From: JAGVIE01 sp964520905
GTDB taxonomy: Bacteria > Bacteroidota > Ignavibacteria > UBA10030 > SZUA-254
Direction: 5' to 3'
Assembly: GCA_964520905.1 (NCBI GenBank)
Contig: CAZFQL010000014.1
Location: 1 to 64,000, forward strand
DNA length: 64,000 nucleotides
This document shows positions 18,037 through 25,071 of this stretch, piece after piece. A program made the translations under genes and the position numbers. The notes beneath the pieces are model-generated. The model was given only the letters and a program-made list of their open reading frames with translations. It had not been told where the DNA came from and made no database searches. Position 1 is the first letter of the stretch, and each line of letters starts with the position of its first letter.

Positions 18037-19260
18037 CTACTCTTTTTCAACTTGTACCTTCTGTGTTGCCTCCAAGATTGCCTTCTGGTTTTCGGCAGGT
18101 ACATATTTCATGGCAGCTTCAACTTGCGTTTTCTGCGCCGCATCTAAGATAGCTTTCATGTTTTCTGCCGGCACATATTTCATTGCTGCTTCCAAAACAA
18201 ATTTCTGGTTTTCAGTCGGTACATATTTCATTGCTGCTTCGACTTGCATTTTCTGAGCAGCATCCAATATAAATTTTCGGTTTTCTGTTGGTACAAACTT
18301 CATAGCGGCTTCCAAAATATATTTCTGGTTTTCAGCAGGTACATACTTCATTGCTGTTTCCAAAATATATTTCTGGTTTTCTGCTGGAACATATTTTCTT
18401 GCGGCTTCCAAAATATATTTCTGGTTTTCTGCCGGCACATATTTTCTTGTTGCTTCCAAAACATATTTCTGGTTTTCAGCAGGTACATACTTCATTGCGG
18501 CTTCGAGTTGTGCCTTCTGCGCTAAGTCTAATATTGCTTTTTTGTTTTCTGCTGGAACATATTTCATCGCTGCTTCCAAAACATATTTCTGGTTTTCAAC
18601 TGGCACATATTTTCTTGCGGCTTCCAAAACATATTTCTGGTTTTCAACTGGCACATACTTCATTGCGGCTTCCAAAATATATTTCTGGTTTTCAGCAGGC
18701 ACATACTTCATTGCGGCTTCCAAAGTATATTTCTGGTTTTCAGCGGGTACATACTTTCTTGCGGCCTCCAAAACATATTTCTGGTTTTCAGCCGGCACAT
18801 ATTTTCTCGCTGCTTCCAAAATATATTTCTGGTTTTCAGCAGGTACATACTTCATTGCGGCTTCGAGTTGTGCCTTCTGCGCTAGTGCCATGATAGCTTT
18901 CTGATTTTCAGCCGGCACATACTTCATCGCTAAAGCCAAGATTGCTTTCTGGTTCTCTGCCGGTACAAACTTCATCGCTGCTTCGACTTGCGATTTCTGA
19001 GCTGTTTCTATAATTGTCTTCTGTTGTGCCTCGGGCACATACTTCATCGCTTCCTTCAGCAGTTCTATCAATTCGGCTTCGGACATTTGCATACTTTCGA
19101 GTTTCACGTCCTTATCACTCAACTGCTGCGCATTGTACTTTTTTACCCCGCCGATTGTCCCTTGAGCATTTTCATCTTGGGGCCACGGGAAGATAAACGC
19201 GAAATAAACTATCGCCAAAACAGCGACCAGCATTACTACATAAATCATTCCTTTTTTCAT
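18037..19260 (-). CDS. Membrane-anchored octad-repeat protein, function unknown
   Basis: Starts at the ATG behind GGAGGTTATC (SD, 5-nt spacing), giving MKKGMIYVV; the ATG 12 nt upstream lies within the SD and is unlikely. One membrane helix (about residues 5-24) and a roughly 45-residue acidic linker lead into 18 tandem units that fill the rest of the 407 residues. Twelve units are 16 residues (KYVPAENQ + KYILEAAM/R) and six are 24 (adding KAQLEAAM), so the true module is an octad. There is no cysteine in the repeats, and the Lys/Glu-rich helical pattern has a Pro at position 4 of the first octad. I recognise no family. It lies 127 bp behind the anti-sigma gene on the same strand. The long rod or coil and periplasmic location are inferred. 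Confidence 0.85.
   Translation of the reverse strand: MKKGMIYVVMLVAVLAIVYFAFIFPWPQDENAQGTIGGVKKYNAQQLSDKDVKLESMQMSEAELIELLKEAMKYVPEAQQKTIIETAQKSQVEAAMKFVPAENQKAILALAMKYVPAENQKAIMALAQKAQLEAAMKYVPAENQKYILEAARKYVPAENQKYVLEAARKYVPAENQKYTLEAAMKYVPAENQKYILEAAMKYVPVENQKYVLEAARKYVPVENQKYVLEAAMKYVPAENKKAILDLAQKAQLEAAMKYVPAENQKYVLEATRKYVPAENQKYILEAARKYVPAENQKYILETAMKYVPAENQKYILEAAMKFVPTENRKFILDAAQKMQVEAAMKYVPTENQKFVLEAAMKYVPAENMKAILDAAQKTQVEAAMKYVPAENQKAILEATQKVQVEKE
18040..19044 (-). repeat. 48-bp/72-bp coding tandem repeat array
   Basis: Eighteen units, 12 of 48 bp and 6 of 72 bp (the last one codon short). A 62-bp stretch at 18463-18524 is identical to 18823-18884, exactly 360 bp away, which equals one 72-bp plus six 48-bp units. 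This indicates a higher-order duplication or conversion on top of the basic repeat. The repeats make several antisense frames open as well. Confidence 0.95.
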
Positions 19261-19387
19261 GATAACCTCCATGATAATTGTTTATAGATATTGTTGATTA
19301 TTATTTACTATTTGTCTCTATCTTAAATACCGAGCCGCGCTGTAAAAGTTGGATATAGTTGCAAATATTTTCTTGGTATCACTATCT

Positions 19388-20173
19388 TTATTCCGGGTTA
19401 CTCAGAAGTGTGTATGCGTACACAATAGAACCCGATGAATAGATTTTTAAATACACCGGGGATAGATTTGATGTTATCCGTCCCAATGCTATGAGATAAT
19501 GATTCGTACCATTACATGTAAATTGTAATGGGTTGCTTTTAACTATTAGGTCATTGCTAAAATTATTGGATTTCTTAAACTCACGGAAATTCACGTCGTT
19601 TTCATTGAATTTTAGCGTTACGTTGACATCCTGCGTTGTTCTGATTGTTGCATCGATAAAGATTTCCTTGTCCGAGTATGATAGTCGGACATCCCCTTTT
19701 ACACTTTCCTCATCAATAGTTAGCTCGTCTGAGGTGTGAAAAACTTTGGCTGTGGAATTTGCTCCAATGGCTCCATAAAGATCGGGAATATTAACAGAGT
19801 TATTTTTATAAAGGATAATGAATAAAAGCGAAATCACAATAATCCCTGTTATTAAACCTGCAGAAAACACATAAGCATACCGCGGTTTATTCCCAAAGAG
19901 GAGCGTTTCAAAGTAGCGTTGGAAGACATTCTGCCTCTCATACTTTGTATATTTACCAACAGGAAGAGCATTTACAATGTTCTTTTTCAGATTTTGGGGC
20001 GGCTCTACAATCTTCACTTGTGAGAATTCTTTCGAAATAACTAAAAGATCAGCATAATATCTTTGGGCATCCGGGTTGTGCTTTAAGTATTTTCTTAATT
20101 TTTTACTTTGTCTCGGCGAGATCATATGATCGATTTCTCGATTGATTAACTCCAAATATTTTTCCTCAATCAT
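19388..20173 (-). CDS. Transmembrane anti-sigma factor
   Basis: The N-terminal 95 residues are soluble and helical, as in anti-sigma domains, but lack the HxxxCxxC zinc motif. One membrane helix follows (AGLITGIIVISLLFIILY, about residues 105-122) and then an extracytoplasmic beta-rich domain of about 130 residues. It begins at the ATG behind AAGAAGG, overlapping the sigma gene stop by 8 nt, which is typical of sigma/anti-sigma pairs. The role is inferred from this layout and topology. PrsW, 4.5 kb downstream, is a candidate for its cleavage. Confidence 0.8.
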   Translation of the reverse strand: MIEEKYLELINREIDHMISPRQSKKLRKYLKHNPDAQRYYADLLVISKEFSQVKIVEPPQNLKKNIVNALPVGKYTKYERQNVFQRYFETLLFGNKPRYAYVFSAGLITGIIVISLLFIILYKNNSVNIPDLYGAIGANSTAKVFHTSDELTIDEESVKGDVRLSYSDKEIFIDATIRTTQDVNVTLKFNENDVNFREFKKSNNFSNDLIVKSNPLQFTCNGTNHYLIALGRITSNLSPVYLKIYSSGSIVYAYTLLSNPE

Positions 20174-20708
20174 AAACACCTTCTTTTCTTAAAATATCTC
20201 TCAGCAGTTTTCTTGCTGTGAACAATCTCGATTTCACAGTCTTTCCCGGAAGATCAAGAACATAGCTGATCTCACCGTATGAAAGGTCTTGAAAATGGCT
20301 GAGCACAATCACTACTCGGTAATCTATTCCAATCTTCATGAGCGCATTCTGTATTTTCTCGCTTAATTCAACATCCTTATAAGTTTCCTCGGGATTTTTT
20401 TCCGCTGAAACAATTCCCGAATCAATTCCTTGTGTTTGCTTTCTTTGTTTAAGTACATTTAACGACTCGTTTACGGCAATCTTATAAAGCCAGCTAAAAA
20501 ATTTATATCGCTCGTTAAACTTACTAAGATTCTCATACGCCTTGAGGAAAGCCGTTTGCGTAACATCAGTGGCATCCTCGACATCGTTTAATATTCTCAG
20601 ACCAACATTGAATATGATCTTGTGATATCTTTCTACAATTTCTTCAAAAGCTTTCTGATTACCTTGAAGACATTGTCGAACGAGTATATGATCATCTTCT
20701 CTATTCAT
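20166..20708 (-). CDS. ECF-family RNA polymerase sigma factor
   Basis: 180 residues with sigma region 2 at about 20-90 (DATDVTQTAFLKAYENLSKF, then FFSWLYKIAVNESLN) and region 4 at about 115-175 (YRVVIVLSHFQDLSYGEIS, then KTVKSRLFTARKLL as the recognition helix). There is no region 1.1 or 3. It should direct RNA polymerase to an extracytoplasmic-stress regulon when released by the overlapping anti-sigma factor. The gene lies 47 bp behind a STAS gene and RsbW-like ATPase on the same strand, an uncommon coupling of ECF and partner-switching parts. Confidence 0.95.
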   Translation of the reverse strand: MNREDDHILVRQCLQGNQKAFEEIVERYHKIIFNVGLRILNDVEDATDVTQTAFLKAYENLSKFNERYKFFSWLYKIAVNESLNVLKQRKQTQGIDSGIVSAEKNPEETYKDVELSEKIQNALMKIGIDYRVVIVLSHFQDLSYGEISYVLDLPGKTVKSRLFTARKLLRDILRKEGVYD

Positions 20709-20755
20709 AAATACAAGCGAAAGATGAAAAAGTTGGTGGCAATTTGTTGCTTTGT

Positions 20756-21040
20756 TTATTCAATCTCAAAAATATGGTCAAATCCTGTTAAAATGAAAAT
20801 ATCTTTAACGTGTTTATTTAGATTAACTAACCGCATTGCGTGCCCGGTTCCTTTCAACCGTTTCTGATGCGCCAGCAGAATTCCCAAGCCGGCACTTGAG
20901 ATGTATTCAAGGTCCTTGAGATTTATGGTACGGGATGTCATGACCTCTTCAAGGATTTTTTCTGCTACATCAACTTGTGATGCGTCGAGCCTCCCCATAA
21001 ACGATATCTCACCAGTATCAAGAATTTTTATATTAAACAT
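20756..21040 (-). CDS. STAS-domain anti-anti-sigma factor
   Basis: A 94-residue STAS domain with the regulatory serine S49 in YISSAGLGILLAHQ. It overlaps the upstream HATPase gene by 8 nt, as rsbV/rsbW partners commonly do, so the two very likely bind each other. The ECF sigma gene follows after 47 bp. Reversible phosphorylation by the ATPase and reset by a SpoIIE phosphatase (one is at 2.3-4.0 kb) is family knowledge applied here. Confidence 0.9.
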   Translation of the reverse strand: MFNIKILDTGEISFMGRLDASQVDVAEKILEEVMTSRTINLKDLEYISSAGLGILLAHQKRLKGTGHAMRLVNLNKHVKDIFILTGFDHIFEIE

Positions 21041-21482
21041 CGATTTTCTCCAGATTTTTTGTAAATGTTATTCTGCTTTCTCCATTAGCGTATTGGTACT
21101 CAAGATTATCAACCATCTTTTTCACAAGGTGAAGTCCAAGTCCCCCAACTTTGCGCTCTTCCAATCGCCGTGTTACATCGACTTCCTGAGTTTTAGTTAC
21201 ATCAAATTCATCGCCACCGTAATCTATGATGTTCACTTTTAAATTCCTTCCCTCTTTTTCAATCTCGATAGTGATGTCGCCATGCGAATTCCGGTTGTAC
21301 TTGACGATGTTGGTAAATAATTCCTCGATTGCCAAGTTAATAGAAAAGGAATTTACTTCATTAACTTCATACATTGTGAGTATCTCATTCACAAAACTGA
21401 AGATTTGCGATAATGACGATATTTGACGTTTAAAGTCCCTTTGCATAAACCCATTTTCAGTTGGGTTAGGAAATTTGTTCAA
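21033..21482 (-). CDS. RsbW-like HATPase (anti-sigma kinase)
   Basis: A GHKL-type ATPase domain of 149 residues or fewer. The N-box is AIEELFTNIVKYN, the G1 box is DYGGDEFD and the G2 box is GGLGLHLVKKMVD. The size and lack of other domains match RsbW/SpoIIAB proteins that phosphorylate STAS partners on serine. The frame opens at TTG (21482), but ATG at 21446 gives MQRDFKRQ and may be the true start. It overlaps its STAS partner by 8 nt. The RAYT gene ends 3 nt upstream, so an insertion may have replaced the native promoter. Confidence 0.85.
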   Translation of the reverse strand: MNKFPNPTENGFMQRDFKRQISSLSQIFSFVNEILTMYEVNEVNSFSINLAIEELFTNIVKYNRNSHGDITIEIEKEGRNLKVNIIDYGGDEFDVTKTQEVDVTRRLEERKVGGLGLHLVKKMVDNLEYQYANGESRITFTKNLEKIDV

Positions 21483-21485
21483 TGT

Positions 21486-22112
21486 CTATAGAATCTTTCG
21501 AGATTTAATCTTCTGTTTACCTTCTTCGTTCAACCAACGATCAAATTCATCCGTGCCTTGATACAACGTGTTTTCTTTATCCCCTATCCATTGTTCCGGA
21601 TTCGTTCTTATGTATTCACGGATTTTATACAATGATCTTTCATTACGGATAATGTGCTCATAGTAATTACGTTGCCAGACAGATATACCTAGGGTATTGC
21701 GTTTCTCGTTGATACGCCGTGCAGAAAATGATTTGAATGCACGTATGATTTCTGATAAAGGATACCGTTTATCCCTTGTAGGGGCAGGTCTCAGACCTGC
21801 CCCTACGACATCATCTATGATGATAATAATGCCATGCACATGGTTCGGCATCACGACGAATTCATCCAGCATAATCGTTGAATAATGATTTGGTAATTCT
21901 TCCCAACATGATTGAACGATCTTGCCATATTGATTCAGACTCATTTCACCACCGACAATCTGAGCGAATAAATTCTCGCGATCTTTTGTACAAATCGTCA
22001 CAAAATATGAGCCCTCTAACGAATAATCATATTCCTTCAATCGGAGAGGTTTTCTCTTTTTGATGATTGATCTATCAGATTTCACGATATGCGATATCGT
22101 TTGCCCAATCAT
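21486..22112 (-). CDS. REP-associated tyrosine transposase (RAYT, Y1/TnpA-REP family)
   Basis: A Y1/HUH single-strand transposase. The HUH motif is MPNHVHG, and the catalytic Tyr lies in the region of QRNYYEHIIRNE. The body follows RAYT proteins (LKEYDYSLEGSYFVTIC, IREYIRTNPEQW). These enzymes recognise REP hairpins. Two oddities: the first 8 residues, MIGQTISH, are the start of a kinase gene and not of a transposase, so the frame is a chimaera; and residues VGAGLRPAPT are encoded by a perfect palindrome inside the gene. It begins 3 nt behind the kinase stop. Confidence 0.88.
   Translation of the reverse strand: MIGQTISHIVKSDRSIIKKRKPLRLKEYDYSLEGSYFVTICTKDRENLFAQIVGGEMSLNQYGKIVQSCWEELPNHYSTIMLDEFVVMPNHVHGIIIIIDDVVGAGLRPAPTRDKRYPLSEIIRAFKSFSARRINEKRNTLGISVWQRNYYEHIIRNERSLYKIREYIRTNPEQWIGDKENTLYQGTDEFDRWLNEEGKQKIKSRKIL
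21778..21806. repeat. Perfect REP-like palindrome inside the RAYT gene
   Basis: Two 14-bp arms, GTAGGGGCAGGTCT and AGACCTGCCCCTAC, around one central C. It encodes VGAGLRPAPT in frame in the transposase. Its outer GTAGGGGC is shared with the palindrome inside the kinase gene at 12931-12960, so the two appear to be variants of one family. Confidence 0.75.
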
Positions 22113-22115
22113 ATC

Positions 22116-24722
22116 CTACTTAAACAAATTCTCAATCACACCCAACTTACTCTTATCCTCAATGGTCCTATAACATATCTCCATACCATCATCAGTTAAA
22201 TCGACTCTATACTTATCCAAGATTAAACCTGAACATGTTGCAGGAATTTTTTCTTGTTTGCCATCCAAGAAAGAAATACGAAAAACTTCTCGCTTGCTAT
22301 TGAAAACATAGTATCCCTTGTTGCGCACAATACCGCCAAAGCTCAATCCGGGTGGTCGATTCCAAACAATCCACGATTTTGAAGAACCTTTTCCATCCCA
22401 GTCTTCAATCCTGCAAACCCGTATAAAACGATCAGTAGTACGATCGTCTCTGAATAGCATATATTTGCCATCAAAAACATGTGTGGCGAAAATTGAATCT
22501 TCAGAATATTGCTCTGGTGGGCGGCCATCGAGATATACCTTCCACCATTGATCCCCCCTGATACCTTTGTTGACTTCTATGGTAGAACTATCTTTCCAAC
22601 CATAATTGGTGCCAAATGAAATCATTTTCGGCGTTTCAAGTTTATCGATTCCTGTGACATAGACCTTCGTTGATTCTCGAGGTTCATATATTTTCTTGGA
22701 ATTGTACGTGATGAACCTGCTATCCGGCGACCACTTCGGCCAATCTTCATAAGTGTCACCAAACGTTAACTGACGCTCGCTCGTACCATCTCTATTAATG
22801 ATATAGACATGGCTGACGTCGCTGGAGAGAACTCCCGCAGTATACGCGACATATTTACCATTGGGTGATATTCTCGCCCAATCATAGCTGTTCTCACTGG
22901 TTGCCACTTCGAACGTTGAGTCAGATCCATCAAGTCTGGCAATCTTGAGATGCCCGACTCTGTTCATTTGTGAATATGACACCACTCTACAATCACTGGA
23001 AATTGTCGGGAGTTCCTCATACGTGCTTCCCTTCGTGATTCGCACCGGGGAACCACCTCCTCCAGAAACAGTCCACAGGTTCCATCCCCCAGCACTTCTT
23101 GCAGAGTAGATAATTTGGTTATTACTCCCCCAGCAGATCTCATTCTTCCATGTTGTGTCGCCGACGAGGGAGATTTCTTCGTGGGTCGAGAGATTATGAA
23201 TGGCAATTTCACAGTACATTAGTTTTAGAGGTCGAACCCAGGCAATTGAGCGGCTGTCAGGGGACCATGCAAAGGCACTGGTGATCAAATAGTTGCCACG
23301 AAAGTTAAACGAGCCAACTGTATCTATAAATTCCAAGCGGTTGTCTGTACCTTCTGAATTCATAGTCCAGAATTCACCCTTACCGCTTCGGGGGGATGGA
23401 AAACTGCCAGGTAAGATCATGTAACCGATGCGTTTCCCATCAGGGGACCACTTTGGAGTCCACCCATTCCCTATTTTCTTGATTCTTCCTCCAATGAAGG
23501 AAAATACACAAATTTCATTCTCTGCCTTCTGAAAAAAGACAACGGTATTCCCATCAGGCGAAATATTTGGCATTATACCAATTCCCTCTTGATCGTCGTA
23601 GGTGAGCTGGCGCGGTTCTCCTCCCTTCGTACTGACAACGTAATGATGCCATTTATTTCCTTCATCACGTCCGGGAAATACAATATATTTCCCGTCGGGC
23701 GAAATCACAGGATCCCTGACTTGTTTTAAGGAAACTTGTATCGTGCGTTGCGTGAAGTTGGGATTGATTTCCACTCTGTTTCTTAAAAAGTACAGATAAC
23801 CGACAACGCAGAGTATAACAAGTGCGCATGCAGAGATAATTATTTTGTTTCTCCGTGCAGATAGTTTCTTCTTTTCCCCACTCACTGGTGGAAATCCCGT
23901 CCTTGAGGTATCTTTCTTCAATCGTCTCAAGTCTATGAGCATATCCTCTGCCGTCCGATACCGCTCCGCTGGATCCTTCTCCAATGCACGACGGATTATA
24001 TGCACAAGCTCCGGTGATGCATCTGGTACAGATGTTTGTATTGGTTCGGGCTCAACGTTCACAACTGAATATAATATCGCTGCTTCATGTTCTCCGCGAA
24101 ATGGTAATCTTCCTGTAATCATTTCGTATAGCACAACACCCAAAGACCAGAGGTCAGTACGATGATCAACCGTATCTCCGCGTGCCTGCTCAGGCGACAT
24201 GTACGAAGCAGTGCCTACTGTTGTTCCTGTTTTTGTAAGCTTGCTTAATCCCTTCTTACGTGCTAAACCGAAGTCGAGAATTTTTACCTGACCCTTGTCT
24301 GTTACGATTATGTTACTGCTTTTTATATCACGATGCACAATACCTTTCTCGTGCGCCGCCTGCAGTCCTTCTGCGATCTGAATTGCAAACCACACTGCTT
24401 CAGCTACATCGAGACGTCCTTTTTCAATTTTCCCACTCAGCGACGCACCTTCGTAGTACCCCATCGCGATGAACATTTGACCGTCAGGTGTTTCGTCAAC
24501 TTCATAGATGGTACAAATATTTGGATGATCGAGAGCAGAAACAGCTTTGGCTTCATGGGTGAAGCGATTGCGTTCTTCTTCTGATTGAGAAATATCGCGC
24601 GGCAGGAATTTTAACGCAACATCGCGGTCAAGCTTTGTGTCGTGGGCTTTGTAAACCACACCCATGCCGCCCTCGCCAAGCTTCTCAAGAATTTTATAAT
24701 GTGATATTGTTTGTCCGATCAT
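22116..24722 (-). CDS. Membrane Ser/Thr protein kinase with TolB/WD40-like propeller
   Basis: A Hanks kinase whose first 40 residues are almost identical to the kinase-TPR protein. It has GEGGMG, VALKFLP, HRDIKSSN, DFG and SPEQARG motifs within residues 1-275. One membrane helix (IIISACALVILCVVGYLYFL) is followed by a long TolB-like beta-propeller with repeated SPDG/SPDSR turns to the C-terminus, about 868 residues in all. The propeller is presumably a periplasmic sensor. Ligand and targets are unknown. The ATG chosen matches the conserved MIGQTISHYKI start; an upstream in-frame ATG adds only MCA. Broken kinase starts lie directly upstream and one is fused to the RAYT gene downstream. Confidence 0.92.
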   Translation of the reverse strand: MIGQTISHYKILEKLGEGGMGVVYKAHDTKLDRDVALKFLPRDISQSEEERNRFTHEAKAVSALDHPNICTIYEVDETPDGQMFIAMGYYEGASLSGKIEKGRLDVAEAVWFAIQIAEGLQAAHEKGIVHRDIKSSNIIVTDKGQVKILDFGLARKKGLSKLTKTGTTVGTASYMSPEQARGDTVDHRTDLWSLGVVLYEMITGRLPFRGEHEAAILYSVVNVEPEPIQTSVPDASPELVHIIRRALEKDPAERYRTAEDMLIDLRRLKKDTSRTGFPPVSGEKKKLSARRNKIIISACALVILCVVGYLYFLRNRVEINPNFTQRTIQVSLKQVRDPVISPDGKYIVFPGRDEGNKWHHYVVSTKGGEPRQLTYDDQEGIGIMPNISPDGNTVVFFQKAENEICVFSFIGGRIKKIGNGWTPKWSPDGKRIGYMILPGSFPSPRSGKGEFWTMNSEGTDNRLEFIDTVGSFNFRGNYLITSAFAWSPDSRSIAWVRPLKLMYCEIAIHNLSTHEEISLVGDTTWKNEICWGSNNQIIYSARSAGGWNLWTVSGGGGSPVRITKGSTYEELPTISSDCRVVSYSQMNRVGHLKIARLDGSDSTFEVATSENSYDWARISPNGKYVAYTAGVLSSDVSHVYIINRDGTSERQLTFGDTYEDWPKWSPDSRFITYNSKKIYEPRESTKVYVTGIDKLETPKMISFGTNYGWKDSSTIEVNKGIRGDQWWKVYLDGRPPEQYSEDSIFATHVFDGKYMLFRDDRTTDRFIRVCRIEDWDGKGSSKSWIVWNRPPGLSFGGIVRNKGYYVFNSKREVFRISFLDGKQEKIPATCSGLILDKYRVDLTDDGMEICYRTIEDKSKLGVIENLFK

Positions 24723-24865
24723 TGCACACACCTCCCGCCTGCGGCGGGATCCTGAAAATTACAGCCACTCTCCCGACGCTGTCGGGATCGTGGGTAATTT
24801 TCGGACATGCCACCTTCGCCTAACTTCTCGAGTATTTTGTAATGAGATATAACTTGACCAATCAT
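24719..24865 (-). pseudogene. Truncated kinase 5' end interrupted by a palindromic element
   Basis: ATG at 24863-24865 opens MIGQVISHYKILEKLGEGGM, the first 20 residues of a Hanks kinase of the local family. The next codons are those of the palindromic repeat and the frame stops at 24719. It keeps the P-loop but no more. The differences from the intact copy are mostly synonymous, which suggests an old paralogue that was deleted or interrupted here. Confidence 0.65.
24733..24804. repeat. Composite palindromic repeat with TCCCGnC hairpins
   Basis: Hairpin TCCCGCC/GGCGGGA (24733-24739, 24743-24749) is next to hairpin TCCCGAC/GTCGGGA (24771-24777, 24781-24787). The second is flanked by inverted arms CCTGAAAATTACAGCCAC (24751-24768) and CGTGGGTAATTTTCGG (24789-24804). 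It separates a truncated kinase start from the intact kinase gene. A related hairpin is at 24914-24934. Confidence 0.65.
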
Positions 24866-24960
24866 GACCATCGCCTTGTCATTGTAAGAAGTACGTTGCG
24901 CCATCTTTTGGCGTCCCGACATCTTTCGTCGGGATAATGTGATATGATTTTACCAATCAT
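24862..24960 (-). pseudogene. Second truncated kinase 5' end
   Basis: ATG at 24958-24960, behind an AGGAG ribosome site, opens MIGKIISHY. After nine residues the sequence turns into a TCCCGAC hairpin (PDERCRD) and runs 32 codons to a stop that overlaps the next kinase start. It still has a plausible ribosome site and could express a short peptide. Confidence 0.55.
24914..24934. repeat. TCCCGAC hairpin
   Basis: TCCCGAC (24914-24920) pairs with GTCGGGA (24928-24934) around a 7-nt loop. The arms are the same as in the hairpin at 24771-24787, and it again lies directly after a truncated kinase start. Confidence 0.6.
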
Positions 24961-25071
24961 ATATTCTCCTGTTGGTAACCGTAGAATGTAGGGAGAATTT
25001 ATGGAAGTGTCAAGAAATGAATCTCAAAACTCAGATTGTTTGCGTTTTATGGGCGATTTCTGAGATCGGCT

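Noticed and set aside
18244..18904. Three antisense open frames over the repeat gene
   Set aside because: They exist only because a 48-bp repeat without stops in one frame tends to lack them in others. They are Phe/Ser-rich with no ribosome sites.
18040..19044. Regular 48-bp repeats that look like a CRISPR-type array
   Set aside because: The repeats are contiguous, in frame and without unique spacers; they encode a single long protein with a signal anchor and a good ribosome site. No cas gene is near.
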